A DNA stretch of 64,000 nucleotides from contig WGNB01000042.1 of NCBI GenBank assembly GCA_016124795.1, positions 1 to 64,000 on the forward strand. Direction: 5' to 3'. The notes under the pieces are model-generated. The model searched no databases. It had not been told where the DNA came from and saw only the letters and a program-made list of their open reading frames with translations. Origin of the DNA: Rhodopseudomonas sp. (lineage in GTDB: Bacteria; Pseudomonadota; Alphaproteobacteria; Rhizobiales; Xanthobacteraceae). Below, one piece after another: positions 17,210 to 25,900 of the stretch. Numbering within the stretch: position 1 is the stretch's first letter; the number at the start of each line of letters is the position of its first letter. Made by a program: the position numbers and the translations under genes.

Positions 17210-18379
17210 ATGTCGGTGGTCGATCGCGCCATCACTATCGCGGAGCTGCGGCGTTTGGCCTTGCGCCGCTTGCCGCGTTTCGTCGGGGATTATCTGGAGG
17301 GCGGCGCCGGCGATGGCGGCGGCGTCACCCGTAATGTCGATGCCTTCCGAAAATATCGGCTGATACCGCGGGCTCTGGTCGAGCCGACACCGATCGACAC
17401 CACGGTCGAACTGTTCGGCCGGCGTTATGCGAGCTTGTTCGGAATCTCGGCGGTCGGCCTCGCCGGCATCTATCGTCGTCATGCCGACGAGCTATTGGCG
17501 GAGGCCGCGCGCGCCGCCGATATCCCGTTCATCCTGTCGGGGGCTTCGACCGCCTCGATCAAGACCGTGTGCCGGATCGCGCCGGATCATACCTGGTATC
17601 AACTCTACGGCGCGCATCGTCCCGAGGTCACCGAGTCCATGATGGCCCGGGCACGCGACGCCGGCGTCAAGGTGCTGGTCTATACCGTCGACTATCCGGT
17701 GGCGCCGCGTTCAGAAGTGGTCGGACGCACGGGTGTGTCGATGGCGCAGGGGCCCTCGCCGCGCACCTTTCCGCGGCTGTTTGTCGATGCGTTGCGTCAT
17801 CCCTTCTGGACCGCCGACTATCTGCGCAGCGGCGGTTTGCCCAAGCTCGAGAGCTGGTCGCCCTACGCGCCCGCCGGCAGCAATGCCCGAGAAGTGGCGG
17901 CTTACTACGTTCAGAATTGGTCCAATGCTCAGACATGGCGCGATCTCGATCGCGTCCGCGCCTTCTGGCAGGGACCGCTGGTGGTGAAAGGGCTGGTGCA
18001 TGGCGACGACGTCACGCGCGCGGTCCAAGCGGGCGCGGACGCGGTGACGATTTCCAATCACGGCGGCAACAAACTCGACTGCATGCAGGCAACCCTCGAC
18101 GCCCTGGCCCAGATCAAGCCATCGACGAATGGCAAGGTGCGCCTGCTGTTCAACGGCGGCATCCGGCGCGGCTCCGATCTGATCGTGGCCAAAGCTTTAG
18201 GGGCCGACTTTTGTTTTACCGGGCGAGCGACGATTTATGGCGTCGCAGCCGGTGGCTTGCGCGGCGCCAAGCGGGCGATCGATATTCTGCAATCTGATTT
18301 GACTTATACGATGGCAATGATCGGCCAGCGGTCGGCAGCCGCAATCACACAGGACTGTCTGGCCCTGGATCAGGCGTAA
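17210..18379 (+). CDS. FMN-dependent alpha-hydroxy-acid oxidizing protein
   Basis: TIM-barrel flavoprotein of the lactate/mandelate dehydrogenase and glycolate oxidase family, 389 residues; it oxidises an alpha-hydroxy acid to a keto acid. The N-terminus ELRRLALRRLPRFVGDYLEGGAGD and the motifs ILSGASTASI, WYQLY, LVVKGLVHGDDVTRAVQAGAD and ISNHGGN support this. The catalytic His is in SNHGG. The usual following Arg is Asn here, and the usual DGGIRRG reads NGGIRRG, so substrate or FMN contacts may differ from LldD. A GGAGGA SD precedes ATG 17210. No respiratory partner lies next to it. Confidence 0.88.
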   Translation: MSVVDRAITIAELRRLALRRLPRFVGDYLEGGAGDGGGVTRNVDAFRKYRLIPRALVEPTPIDTTVELFGRRYASLFGISAVGLAGIYRRHADELLAEAARAADIPFILSGASTASIKTVCRIAPDHTWYQLYGAHRPEVTESMMARARDAGVKVLVYTVDYPVAPRSEVVGRTGVSMAQGPSPRTFPRLFVDALRHPFWTADYLRSGGLPKLESWSPYAPAGSNAREVAAYYVQNWSNAQTWRDLDRVRAFWQGPLVVKGLVHGDDVTRAVQAGADAVTISNHGGNKLDCMQATLDALAQIKPSTNGKVRLLFNGGIRRGSDLIVAKALGADFCFTGRATIYGVAAGGLRGAKRAIDILQSDLTYTMAMIGQRSAAAITQDCLALDQA

Positions 18380-18636
18380 AAAGGCGGTGTCTCGGCTTAA
18401 GCCGCTAGCGCCTTGGCGCTGCGGCCGGCGACGCCGGTGCGGCAAGTTGACAAAGGTTGCGACGCTCGGCGAAATCCGCGCCCATCGATTAAAAAATTCA
18501 ATGAAATCAACTGTTTGCTGTGGCGGAGCGTCCTCGGTGTCGGCCATCGTTGCCGAGACTTCCTCCCTTTCTGGCAACCGTTTCGACACCTTTTGTGTCT
18601 AAATGTTTCTCACGGAATTGATTGTGGGTACGATTT

Positions 18637-19800
18637 ATGACTTTAGCGGAAAGTGCGCCGAGAGCTCTGCGATCGACGCACACAGAATCGAAAATTGCAC
18701 GTGCCCCTCAATTTACACTGGAATACACCAGCGGCGCCATTTGGGATAAATCCATCGGCGATTTTGACGACGTTTGCACCGAGCAGACCTTCGCCTTCGC
18801 GGCCAGGCGATGGTCTGAATTCGTTCATGAGCCATTGATTTTCCGGCGCGGCGGCGATGTCGTCGGCGGCGCCTTGATGTTGGTGCGCCGGCTGCCTTTG
18901 GGCATTGGCTCGATTGCCGTCGGCAAATGGACGCCGATGATCGGGAGGCGCACCGACGGCGACCAGCTTGCAGTCTATAAATCGATCATCGAGACTTTGA
19001 TCGCCGAATACGCCCAACGCCGCGGCATGATGCTGACCTTGCTGCCGCGTGTCAGCCCCCTCGGCGACCGGAGCGAGGTCGCCTTTCTCCATGAGCGTGG
19101 TTTCGTTGAGGCGTCGAACGTCCCCTTTCCGAACCGCTATATTGTCGACCTGCGTCCGGCGGAAGATGTCCATCGAAAGGCGCTGGACTCGAAATGGCGC
19201 TATCACCTCCAGCGCGCCGAGAAGGCCAATCTTCAATTCGACGTGGCGACGCCGGATGCGTTTCCGGCTTTCCTTGAGATCTATCAGGCGATGAGCGACC
19301 GGAAAAAATTTCCGGACTATTCGGCCATCGAATCCGTTCCAGCCCTGCTCGCATTGGAGGATGAATCGCTCCGTCCGCAGATTTTCTTCGTGCGGCGGGA
19401 CGACCGGATCATTGCCGGCGCAATCGTCTTCAAGGCGGGCGACACGGCGGTTTACCTTTACGGCGCGACCAAAGACGATGCGTTGCCGTTGCGTGCCGGT
19501 TATTTCATGCAGTGGAATATCCTGCGCTGGTTGAAAGCCAACTGCCGGGCGCGGTGGTACGATCTGGGCGGCTGTGATGGCTTCAGCGGCCTCCACCAAT
19601 TCAAGAAAGGATTGGTCGGCAAGGCCGGTGCCATCGAGCCCATGCCGGCGGTCCATCACTACGCCGAGAAGCGGTCGACACTGGCCATTGGCCGGGCTGC
19701 TTTTGCCCTGCGTGACGTCGTGCTAATCGCGCGACATCATTTGTTAAGCCGCAGCAAGAATCTGGCCAAACCTGATCTCAAGCCGCGTCGCGTTCAATGA
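18637..19800 (+). CDS. FemAB-like GNAT-fold protein (surface polysaccharide group)
   Basis: A protein of about 387 residues with a C-terminal acyltransferase domain of the FemAB / BioF2-like type. The segments KWRYHLQRAEKANLQFDVA, EIYQAMSDRKKFPDYS, FFVRRDDRIIAGAIVFKAGDTAVYLYGAT and WYDLGGCDGFSGLHQFKKGL match the double-GNAT pattern. Such proteins transfer aminoacyl or acyl groups to cell-envelope precursors or exopolysaccharides. No signal peptide is present, so it acts in the cytosol. ATG 18637 was preferred over TTG 18622. Its stop overlaps the next start as ATGA, so it is coupled to the flippase. The donor and acceptor are unknown. Confidence 0.75.
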   Translation: MTLAESAPRALRSTHTESKIARAPQFTLEYTSGAIWDKSIGDFDDVCTEQTFAFAARRWSEFVHEPLIFRRGGDVVGGALMLVRRLPLGIGSIAVGKWTPMIGRRTDGDQLAVYKSIIETLIAEYAQRRGMMLTLLPRVSPLGDRSEVAFLHERGFVEASNVPFPNRYIVDLRPAEDVHRKALDSKWRYHLQRAEKANLQFDVATPDAFPAFLEIYQAMSDRKKFPDYSAIESVPALLALEDESLRPQIFFVRRDDRIIAGAIVFKAGDTAVYLYGATKDDALPLRAGYFMQWNILRWLKANCRARWYDLGGCDGFSGLHQFKKGLVGKAGAIEPMPAVHHYAEKRSTLAIGRAAFALRDVVLIARHHLLSRSKNLAKPDLKPRRVQ

Positions 19801-21107
19801 CGGTTGCGCGCCGGCTGGTGCCCCTCACCGTCGCGTTGTTCGCCGGCCGACTGGCCGGCGCATTTATCGCCTTCGTCACCCAGGCCTTGATCGCACGATC
19901 ATGGAGCGCCGCGACGCTCGGCGAGTATCTCTTTTTGCTGGCTAGCATTAATGTCGCCGCGACCCTAATGCCTCTCGGCTTTCAGGTCGTCGGTGGATAT
20001 TTCGCCGCCGAATATCGGGCGGCAAGGTCGCGCAGATCGTTACGCGCTTATCTTGGTCAAAGTTACCTGCAGATAGTAGCCGTCATTGCGATTTTAGCGG
20101 CCTTTCTGGCGGTTGCGCGGTTCTGGGCTGCCCCTACGAACACCTTGCGTGACTTCGGTTTGCCATGTCTGTTGATGGCCGCGGCTACGGCATTCATATA
20201 CGTCAATGGCGCGGTGCTGGTGGGCTTGAAGCATCCTGTTGCCGGCCTTTTTGCCGATACGCTGTTACGTCCGCTGCTGGCGATCGCTGCGTTCTTCGCG
20301 GTCGCCTGCTTTGCCGGTATGGCGCAGCCGTTGATACCATTGATGTGGATTGTCGCGATCGGCTATGCCGGGATTGCGCTATGCCAGATGCTTTTGACTC
20401 ACCGGGCGATTCGGACCGTTGGCGATGAAGCGCCGCCCGCCCCCACCATGCGGGGGCGCTGGTGGCGCTTTGCTTTGCCGTGGACGGTCATTGCGCTCGC
20501 GACCGATTTCTTCTTCGATATCGATCTGCTTTTGCTTGGCCACATGATGAACCGGGAGGAACTCGCGGTCTTCGGGGTGTGCGCGCGGATCTGTTCGTTG
20601 CTCGGCTTTGGCGTCGCGACGGCATATACGGTCATGATGCCGGATATTCTGGAATCCGCCGTGCATCGTAACGAAGGCGACTTTCTGCGCCGCTTGGCGG
20701 ATACCAATTTGGTCGCGACAGGCTTTGCCATCGCATTGACGGCATGCATGTTCTTGACTGGCCCCTTGCTTGCGCTGATGTTCGGCAGCCGCTTTGCCGA
20801 TGCTGGCTTTCCGCTTGGGATTATGTCGCTGGCGTTCGTCATCCGTGCCGCCTTTGGACCGGCTTCGCTCGTCCTGTCGTTTTACGATCGGCCTTATGCA
20901 GGCGTACCGGCGGCGGTGCTGGGCCTGGTATCGTTGTTGATTGCCGATGCCATTTTGGTGCCGGCATTTGGTTTGATCGGGGCGGCATGGGGCGCGACGA
21001 TCGCGACCGGGCTATGGTGCGTTACGCTGTGGTTGACCGCGCTGCGAAACCTCAAAATCGATGTTTCGGTGCTGCCGCGCCTGCAGACAATCCTGTGCGG
21101 TGCGTGA
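19797..21107 (+). CDS. Polysaccharide flippase-like membrane protein (MVF/MATE superfamily)
   Basis: Integral membrane protein of 436 residues with about 12-14 hydrophobic segments and few charged loops, of the Wzx/oligosaccharide-flippase type. Representative parts are VALFAGRLAGAFIAFVTQAL at the N-terminus, FDIDLLLLGHMMNREELAVFGVCARICSL in the middle (the family's helix 7 region) and RAAFGPASLVLSFYD later. Flippases move lipid-linked glycans across the inner membrane. Translation is coupled to the FemAB-like gene by the ATGA overlap. No glycosyltransferases are in the window, so it may serve a pathway encoded elsewhere. Confidence 0.8.
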   Translation: MTVARRLVPLTVALFAGRLAGAFIAFVTQALIARSWSAATLGEYLFLLASINVAATLMPLGFQVVGGYFAAEYRAARSRRSLRAYLGQSYLQIVAVIAILAAFLAVARFWAAPTNTLRDFGLPCLLMAAATAFIYVNGAVLVGLKHPVAGLFADTLLRPLLAIAAFFAVACFAGMAQPLIPLMWIVAIGYAGIALCQMLLTHRAIRTVGDEAPPAPTMRGRWWRFALPWTVIALATDFFFDIDLLLLGHMMNREELAVFGVCARICSLLGFGVATAYTVMMPDILESAVHRNEGDFLRRLADTNLVATGFAIALTACMFLTGPLLALMFGSRFADAGFPLGIMSLAFVIRAAFGPASLVLSFYDRPYAGVPAAVLGLVSLLIADAILVPAFGLIGAAWGATIATGLWCVTLWLTALRNLKIDVSVLPRLQTILCGA

Positions 21108-21130
21108 GAGGCTTTTAAAAAAAACGGGCA

Positions 21131-21742
21131 CTAGCGTCCAAACAGTATCGCGAGTTTTATCTTCAGCCGCTCAAGGCGTCGCAGCCGCGTGCCGGAATCG
21201 TAAGTTGGATTGGTCTTGGTCAGCGGACGTTCCATGAGAATGAAGCCGTTGCCGAAAATGTGGTTTTCAAGATAAGCGATTTTCTTGAAGCCAAAGCGCC
21301 GGAATATCGTCAGCGCCGTCCTGTTTTCCGGGTGAACGTAGCAAGAGATCTTGTGAAAGCGATTGTTGTCCCAATACTTCAGCGCTGACCGGATGAGTGT
21401 GACGGCCGTCGCACTCGTTCGGAACTGAGGTTTGACGTAAATCCAGGGCGACCACAGGGTTCCGTATTCCGGGATTGTTACCGCGATGCCGATCACATCC
21501 GTTCCCTGCGTCACGACACAAACGTGCCATGGATCGAGGGCGATCAACGTCCTGATGAAGGCTTCGGAGAACCGATCCTTTTCAAACCTGCGAAATTGTT
21601 CATCGTAGAATGGCACTTCATCGATGGCCGACAGGATTAGTGTGCGGACCTGGCGTGCCTCGTCCGGCCGCGCGCCTCGCGGCACTGCCGATCCATCAGC
21701 GACGGGCCGGACGGCGTCTTGCGCTGAATTGGGGTCACTCAC
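21131..21742 (-). CDS. GNAT family N-acetyltransferase
   Basis: Acetyltransferase-fold protein of 203 residues. The GNAT core runs from about residue 60 to 175: WHVCVVTQGTDVIGIAVTIPEYG (beta strands), LWSPWIYVKPQFRTSATAVTLIRSALKYW (the acetyl-CoA loop is degenerate, RTSATAVTL) and CYVHPENRTALTIFRRFGFKKI. The start is GTG at 21742, overlapping the hflX TGA as GTGA, so it is the last cistron after hflX. It is convergent with the flippase gene 23 bases away. The substrate is unknown. It may belong functionally to the neighbouring surface-glycan group. Confidence 0.75.
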   Translation of the reverse strand: MSDPNSAQDAVRPVADGSAVPRGARPDEARQVRTLILSAIDEVPFYDEQFRRFEKDRFSEAFIRTLIALDPWHVCVVTQGTDVIGIAVTIPEYGTLWSPWIYVKPQFRTSATAVTLIRSALKYWDNNRFHKISCYVHPENRTALTIFRRFGFKKIAYLENHIFGNGFILMERPLTKTNPTYDSGTRLRRLERLKIKLAILFGR

Positions 21743-23103
21743 GATAGCCCGAACTTCGCCCGCACCCGAGCGGTGTTTTCCGGCTCAGCGCGGACCGTCA
21801 CCAGCAGACTGCCGTCCTCGTTCATGTTTTTGGCCAGCACTTCGGCGTGACGATAAAGCCAGCTTAATCCCGCGCCGTCGGATGGATCGAGCGTCACATC
21901 GAGGGTCAGTTTGGTCTCGGCCAAACGGGCCTCGATCACTGCTGTCAACTGATCAAGGCCCTCTCCGCTAATCGCCGACACCGCGACCGGACGACGGTCG
22001 TCGGGCTGGCGCTCGATCAAATTCGTCAAGCGCTCGTGGTCTTCGGCGTCGAGCCTGTCGATCTTGTTCCAGACCTCGATGATGCGGCGGTCGGTCGGAT
22101 CGATGCCAAGTTCGCTCAGGACTTTTTCGACGTCGTGCGATTGTGCGCCGGCGTCCTCATGCGACAGGTCGCGGACGTGCAGGATGATATCGGCCTCGAT
22201 CACTTCCTCCAGCGTGGCGCGGAACGCCGCGACCAGCATGGTCGGCAAATCGGAGATGAAGCCGACGGTGTCCGACAGAATGATTCGGTTGCCGTGCGGC
22301 AGGTCGATCGCGCGCAAGGTCGGATCGAGCGTGGCAAACAGCATGTCGGCCGACAACACGCTGGCTTGCGTCATGCGGTTGAACAGCGTCGATTTACCGG
22401 CGTTGGTATAGCCGACCAGTGCAACGATCGGATAAGGCACGCGCTTGCGCGAGTCGCGGTGCAGCTTGCGGGTGCGTTTGACCTTTTCGAGCTCGGCTTC
22501 GATGCGGACGATTTTTTCCGACAACATGCGTCGGTCGGATTCGATCTGCGTTTCGCCCGGTCCGCCGAGAAAGGCGCCGCCGCCGCGCTGGCGTTCGAGA
22601 TGGGTCCAGGAGCGGACCAGCCTGCCCTTCTGATAGGTCAGATGCGCCAGTTCGACCTGCAACGCGCCTTCGCGGGTGCGGGCGCGCCGGCCGAAGATTT
22701 CCAGGATCAGCCCGGTGCGGTCGATGACCTTTGCGTTCCAGGCTTTCTCGAGATTGCGCTGCTGCACCGGTGTGATCGCGCAGTCCATGATCACGACGGC
22801 GGCGTCCAGGCTTTTGGTCAGGCCGGCGATCTCGTCAACCTTGCCTTTGCCGACATAGGTCGCCGGACGAACGGCGTTCAGCGTGACCAGGCCGCCCTCG
22901 ACGACGTCCAGATCGATGGCGCGCGCCAGTCCCGACGCTTCCTCGAGGCGGGCCTCGGGCGTGCGGCTATCGCCAGCCGCGCGCGGGCCGCCCTGGCGCG
23001 CGTTCGGGTGTTTGATCCAAGGCTCGATGACGATGGCACGGCCACTTCCCGATCCCTTTGGAGTCAGGAGGTCCGTGTCATCGTCGCGCTGGCGTTGTTC
23101 CAA
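21739..23103 (-). CDS. hflX: GTPase HflX
   Basis: Ribosome-associated GTPase that splits stalled or hibernating 70S ribosomes, 454 residues. It has the N-terminal HflX domain (LVTLNAVRPATYVGKGKVDEI, then VVIMDCAITPVQQRNLEKAW), a linker with GGGAFLGGPGETQIESDRR, and a G domain with GYTNAGKSTLFNRM (about residue 231), DTVGFISDLP and WNKIDRLD. The start is TTG at 23103, directly after the hfq TGA, so hfq and hflX form one transcript, as in many proteobacteria. Confidence 0.95.
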   Translation of the reverse strand: MEQRQRDDDTDLLTPKGSGSGRAIVIEPWIKHPNARQGGPRAAGDSRTPEARLEEASGLARAIDLDVVEGGLVTLNAVRPATYVGKGKVDEIAGLTKSLDAAVVIMDCAITPVQQRNLEKAWNAKVIDRTGLILEIFGRRARTREGALQVELAHLTYQKGRLVRSWTHLERQRGGGAFLGGPGETQIESDRRMLSEKIVRIEAELEKVKRTRKLHRDSRKRVPYPIVALVGYTNAGKSTLFNRMTQASVLSADMLFATLDPTLRAIDLPHGNRIILSDTVGFISDLPTMLVAAFRATLEEVIEADIILHVRDLSHEDAGAQSHDVEKVLSELGIDPTDRRIIEVWNKIDRLDAEDHERLTNLIERQPDDRRPVAVSAISGEGLDQLTAVIEARLAETKLTLDVTLDPSDGAGLSWLYRHAEVLAKNMNEDGSLLVTVRAEPENTARVRAKFGLS

Positions 23104-23364
23104 TCAGGTTTTTTCCACGGCGAACGGCTCTTCGCTGCCTTCGAACAGCTGGATCGGGTGACCCGGCATGATGGTCGAGATCGCATGTTTGTAGACGAGT
23201 TGGGAATGCCCGTCGCGCCGCAGTAACACGCAGAAATTATCGAACCACGTCACCACGCCCTGCAATTTCACGCCATTGACGAGGAAAATTGTTAGCGGGA
23301 TCTTTGCCTTGCGGACGTGGTTGAGAAAAGTGTCCTGTAAGTTTTGTGCTCGTTCGGCTGCCAT
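23104..23364 (-). CDS. hfq: RNA chaperone Hfq
   Basis: Sm-like hexameric RNA chaperone that pairs small RNAs with mRNAs, 86 residues. Both Sm motifs are intact: [20 protein letters not shown] (Sm1) and [11 protein letters not shown] (Sm2). The N-terminus [19 protein letters not shown] is typical of the group, and an acidic tail ([12 protein letters not shown]) follows. The ORF is open upstream to 23523, but ATG 23364 is the family start. In alphaproteobacteria Hfq (NrfA) is needed for nifA and stress regulation. It is followed without a gap by hflX. Confidence 0.97.
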   Translation of the reverse strand: MAAERAQNLQDTFLNHVRKAKIPLTIFLVNGVKLQGVVTWFDNFCVLLRRDGHSQLVYKHAISTIMPGHPIQLFEGSEEPFAVEKT

Positions 23365-23631
23365 GGCCGTGTTCCATTTTTTAGCTCGCATCTTAACGCG
23401 CGAGACATTCGTTGCCCGTTGGTCCTTGGCCTTCGCGAACGGCGCGAAAGCACCCGCTGCCCTCAGCGGCAGCGGCCAGACTTCGAGAAAGCGTATTAGA
23501 TGGCAGGCGTTCAGCGGGCGCAAGCAGTAGTTCGCGTGCAGCGCGGCAAGTCACTGAAAAAGTTACAATTTAGGCCATTTTGCGGCAACCGTAGCCGCCG
23601 TCGGACGCTTAAATCCGGTATTATGGTATAT

Positions 23632-24489
23632 TCAACTTACGGCGGCCATCTGGGAATAGCCGCGCCGCAGCAGACCGGCCATCAATCCCGGAGCGCCATT
23701 GCCGACCGGACGGCCGTCGATGGTCACGACCGGCATGACCAATTGGCTTGCCGACGTGACGAAAGCCTCTCGCGCCGCATAGGCTTCCTCGACCGTGAAC
23801 GGCCGTTCCTCGAAGACCAGGCCTTCCGCCGCGATCAGATCGAGCACAACCGAGCGGGTGATGCCGGGCAGGATGCCGGTGCCGAGCGGCCGGGTGATCA
23901 GCTTGTTGTCGCGCGAGACGATCCAGGCATTGGACGACGCGCCCTCGGTGACAAAGCCCTCAGCGTCGACCAGCCAGGCTTCACGGCCGCCCTGCTCCTT
24001 GGCGGCCTGCTTGGCCAGCACGTTCGGCAATAACGCGACCGATTTGATGTCGACGCGCTGCCAGCGAATGTCTGGCATGGTGACGACCGCGATGCCTTGT
24101 TCGGCCAGTTGATCGATCCGCGCTCGGTCGTGATGACGCGCGGTGACGACGACGGTTGGTGGCGTACCGGCTGGCGGGAACGGGAAGTCGCGTCGCATCT
24201 CGCCACGGGTGATCTGGACATAGATGATGCCGTCGCGCACCCGGTTGCGCGAGACGGTCTGGCGCATCACGAGTTTCAGTGCCTGAGGCGGCATTGGGTG
24301 ATCGATCCGCAGTTCTTTAAGCGAGCGATCGAGACGCGCCATGTGGCGCGCTTCATCGATCAGGCGGCCGCCTTTGACTTCACAGACTTCGTAGACGCCG
24401 TCGGCGAATTGAAAGCCGCGGTCTTCGATCCCGACGCAAGCCTGCGCATGCGGGACATAGCGGCCGTTGACGTAAGCGATGCGGGACAT
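23632..24489 (-). CDS. dat: D-amino-acid aminotransferase (class IV, PLP)
   Basis: Fold-type IV transaminase, 285 residues, converting D-alanine and 2-oxoglutarate to pyruvate and D-glutamate. The motifs are IEDRGFQFADGVYEV (residues 21-35), YVQITRG and the PLP Lys in VDIKSVALLPNVLAKQAA, then EGASSNAWIV and GITRSVVLDL. The longer ORF to 24585 runs into ntrX and lacks the family N-terminus, so ATG 24489 was used. The order ntrX-dat-hfq-hflX is the usual one in this lineage. A branched-chain aminotransferase function is less likely because the DIKS motif is of the D-AAT type. Confidence 0.9.
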   Translation of the reverse strand: MSRIAYVNGRYVPHAQACVGIEDRGFQFADGVYEVCEVKGGRLIDEARHMARLDRSLKELRIDHPMPPQALKLVMRQTVSRNRVRDGIIYVQITRGEMRRDFPFPPAGTPPTVVVTARHHDRARIDQLAEQGIAVVTMPDIRWQRVDIKSVALLPNVLAKQAAKEQGGREAWLVDAEGFVTEGASSNAWIVSRDNKLITRPLGTGILPGITRSVVLDLIAAEGLVFEERPFTVEEAYAAREAFVTSASQLVMPVVTIDGRPVGNGAPGLMAGLLRRGYSQMAAVS

Positions 24490-24526
24490 GGGGATGGCTC
24501 GTCGTTTCGGAGTGGCAGCGGATGGA

Positions 24527-25894
24527 TTACCCGATCCCCAGCGCCTTGAGCTTGCGATGCAGCGCCGAGCGTTCCATGCCGACAAATTCGGCGGTGCGCG
24601 AGATATTGCCGCCGAAGCGGGAAATCTGCGCCACGAGATATTCTCGCTCGAACACTTCGCGGGCGTCGCGCAATGGCAAGCCCATCAGTTGCTCGCCGCC
24701 ATTGCCGTTGGGCATCGCCGGCACCATCGAGCCGACATCGGGCGGCAGCATCGACGCCGACAGCACCGCGTCGGGTTCGCCGCCGGCCAGGATCATCAGC
24801 CGTTCGATGTTATTGCGAAGCTGGCGGACATTGCCCGGCCAGCTATGCGATTGCAGCACCGCCATCGCGTCCTCGCCGATCCGCCGCTTCGGCAGACCGG
24901 TCGATTGCGAGATCTGGCTCATGAAATATTCGATCAGGTCCGGGATATCCTCGCGCCGCTCGGAGAGCGCGGGCACCTTGATCGGCACCACCGACAGGCG
25001 GTGATAAAGGTCCTCCCGGAAGGCTCCCTCCGCGATCAGCGCTTCGAGATTGCGCGCGGTCGACGCAACGATACGGACATCGACCGCGACCTTGCCAGTG
25101 CCGCCAACCCGAAGGAAAGTCTGCTCGACCAGCACGCGCAGGATCTTGTTCTGGGTCTCGCGCGGCAAATCGGCGACGTCGTCGACGAACAGCGTGCCGC
25201 CATGGGCTTCTTCGAGCGCACCGGGCTTGCGCGGTTCGCTGCCGTTCTGCTCGACACCGAACAGCTCGATCTCCATTCGGTCGGGCGTGATCGACGCGGC
25301 ATTGATGACGATAAAGGGACCGTTGGCGCGCGCCGATAGCTGATGCATGGTGCGCGCCGCCAGTTCCTTGCCGGCGCCCGATGGGCCGACAATCATCACC
25401 CGGCTGTTGGTCGGGGCGACCCTCTCGATCGCCTGACGCAACTGCGACATCACCGCCGAGCGCCCGATGAGGCTCGACGGCAGGGGCGCCATCTGTTTGA
25501 GGTGCTTCAGCTCGCGCTTGAGCCGCGAGGTCTCGAGCGCGCGATCGGCGACCAGCACCAGCCGGTCGGCTTTGAACGGCTTCTCGATGAAATCGTAGGC
25601 GCCGTGCTTGATGGCGGCGACCGCCGTTTCGATGTTGCCGTGACCGGAAATCATCACCACCGGAATTTCCGGGTGCTCGGTCTTGAGAATGTCGAGCAAT
25701 TGCAGGCCGTCCAGCTTCGAGCCCTGCAGCCAGATATCGAGGAAGATCAGGTTCGGTCGCCGTGTCGCGACCGAAGCCAAAGCATCATCCGAGTTGCGTG
25801 CCGTGCGCGCGACAAAGCCCTCGTCCTCCAGGATGCCGGCGACCAGATCGCGGATATCGGCTTCGTCATCGACGATCAGAATTTCAGCAGCCAT
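24527..25894 (-). CDS. ntrX: Response regulator NtrX
   Basis: NtrC-family response regulator paired with NtrY, 455 residues. The receiver domain has phospho-acceptor Asp53 (NLIFLD) and Lys105 (FIEKP). The AAA+ domain has Walker A GPSGAGKE (170-177) and LFVDDVADLP, and the C-terminus is a Fis-type helix-turn-helix (ISRTAEFVGMERSALHRKLKALG). The GAFTGA loop that contacts sigma-54 is absent: the segment reads ELFGVEQNGSEPRKPGALEEA. It is therefore unlikely to be a classical sigma-54 activator, consistent with what is known of alphaproteobacterial NtrX. It controls nitrogen, redox and envelope genes in relatives. It starts 6 bases after ntrY. Confidence 0.96.
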   Translation of the reverse strand: MAAEILIVDDEADIRDLVAGILEDEGFVARTARNSDDALASVATRRPNLIFLDIWLQGSKLDGLQLLDILKTEHPEIPVVMISGHGNIETAVAAIKHGAYDFIEKPFKADRLVLVADRALETSRLKRELKHLKQMAPLPSSLIGRSAVMSQLRQAIERVAPTNSRVMIVGPSGAGKELAARTMHQLSARANGPFIVINAASITPDRMEIELFGVEQNGSEPRKPGALEEAHGGTLFVDDVADLPRETQNKILRVLVEQTFLRVGGTGKVAVDVRIVASTARNLEALIAEGAFREDLYHRLSVVPIKVPALSERREDIPDLIEYFMSQISQSTGLPKRRIGEDAMAVLQSHSWPGNVRQLRNNIERLMILAGGEPDAVLSASMLPPDVGSMVPAMPNGNGGEQLMGLPLRDAREVFEREYLVAQISRFGGNISRTAEFVGMERSALHRKLKALGIG

Positions 25895-25900
25895 GCGAAT

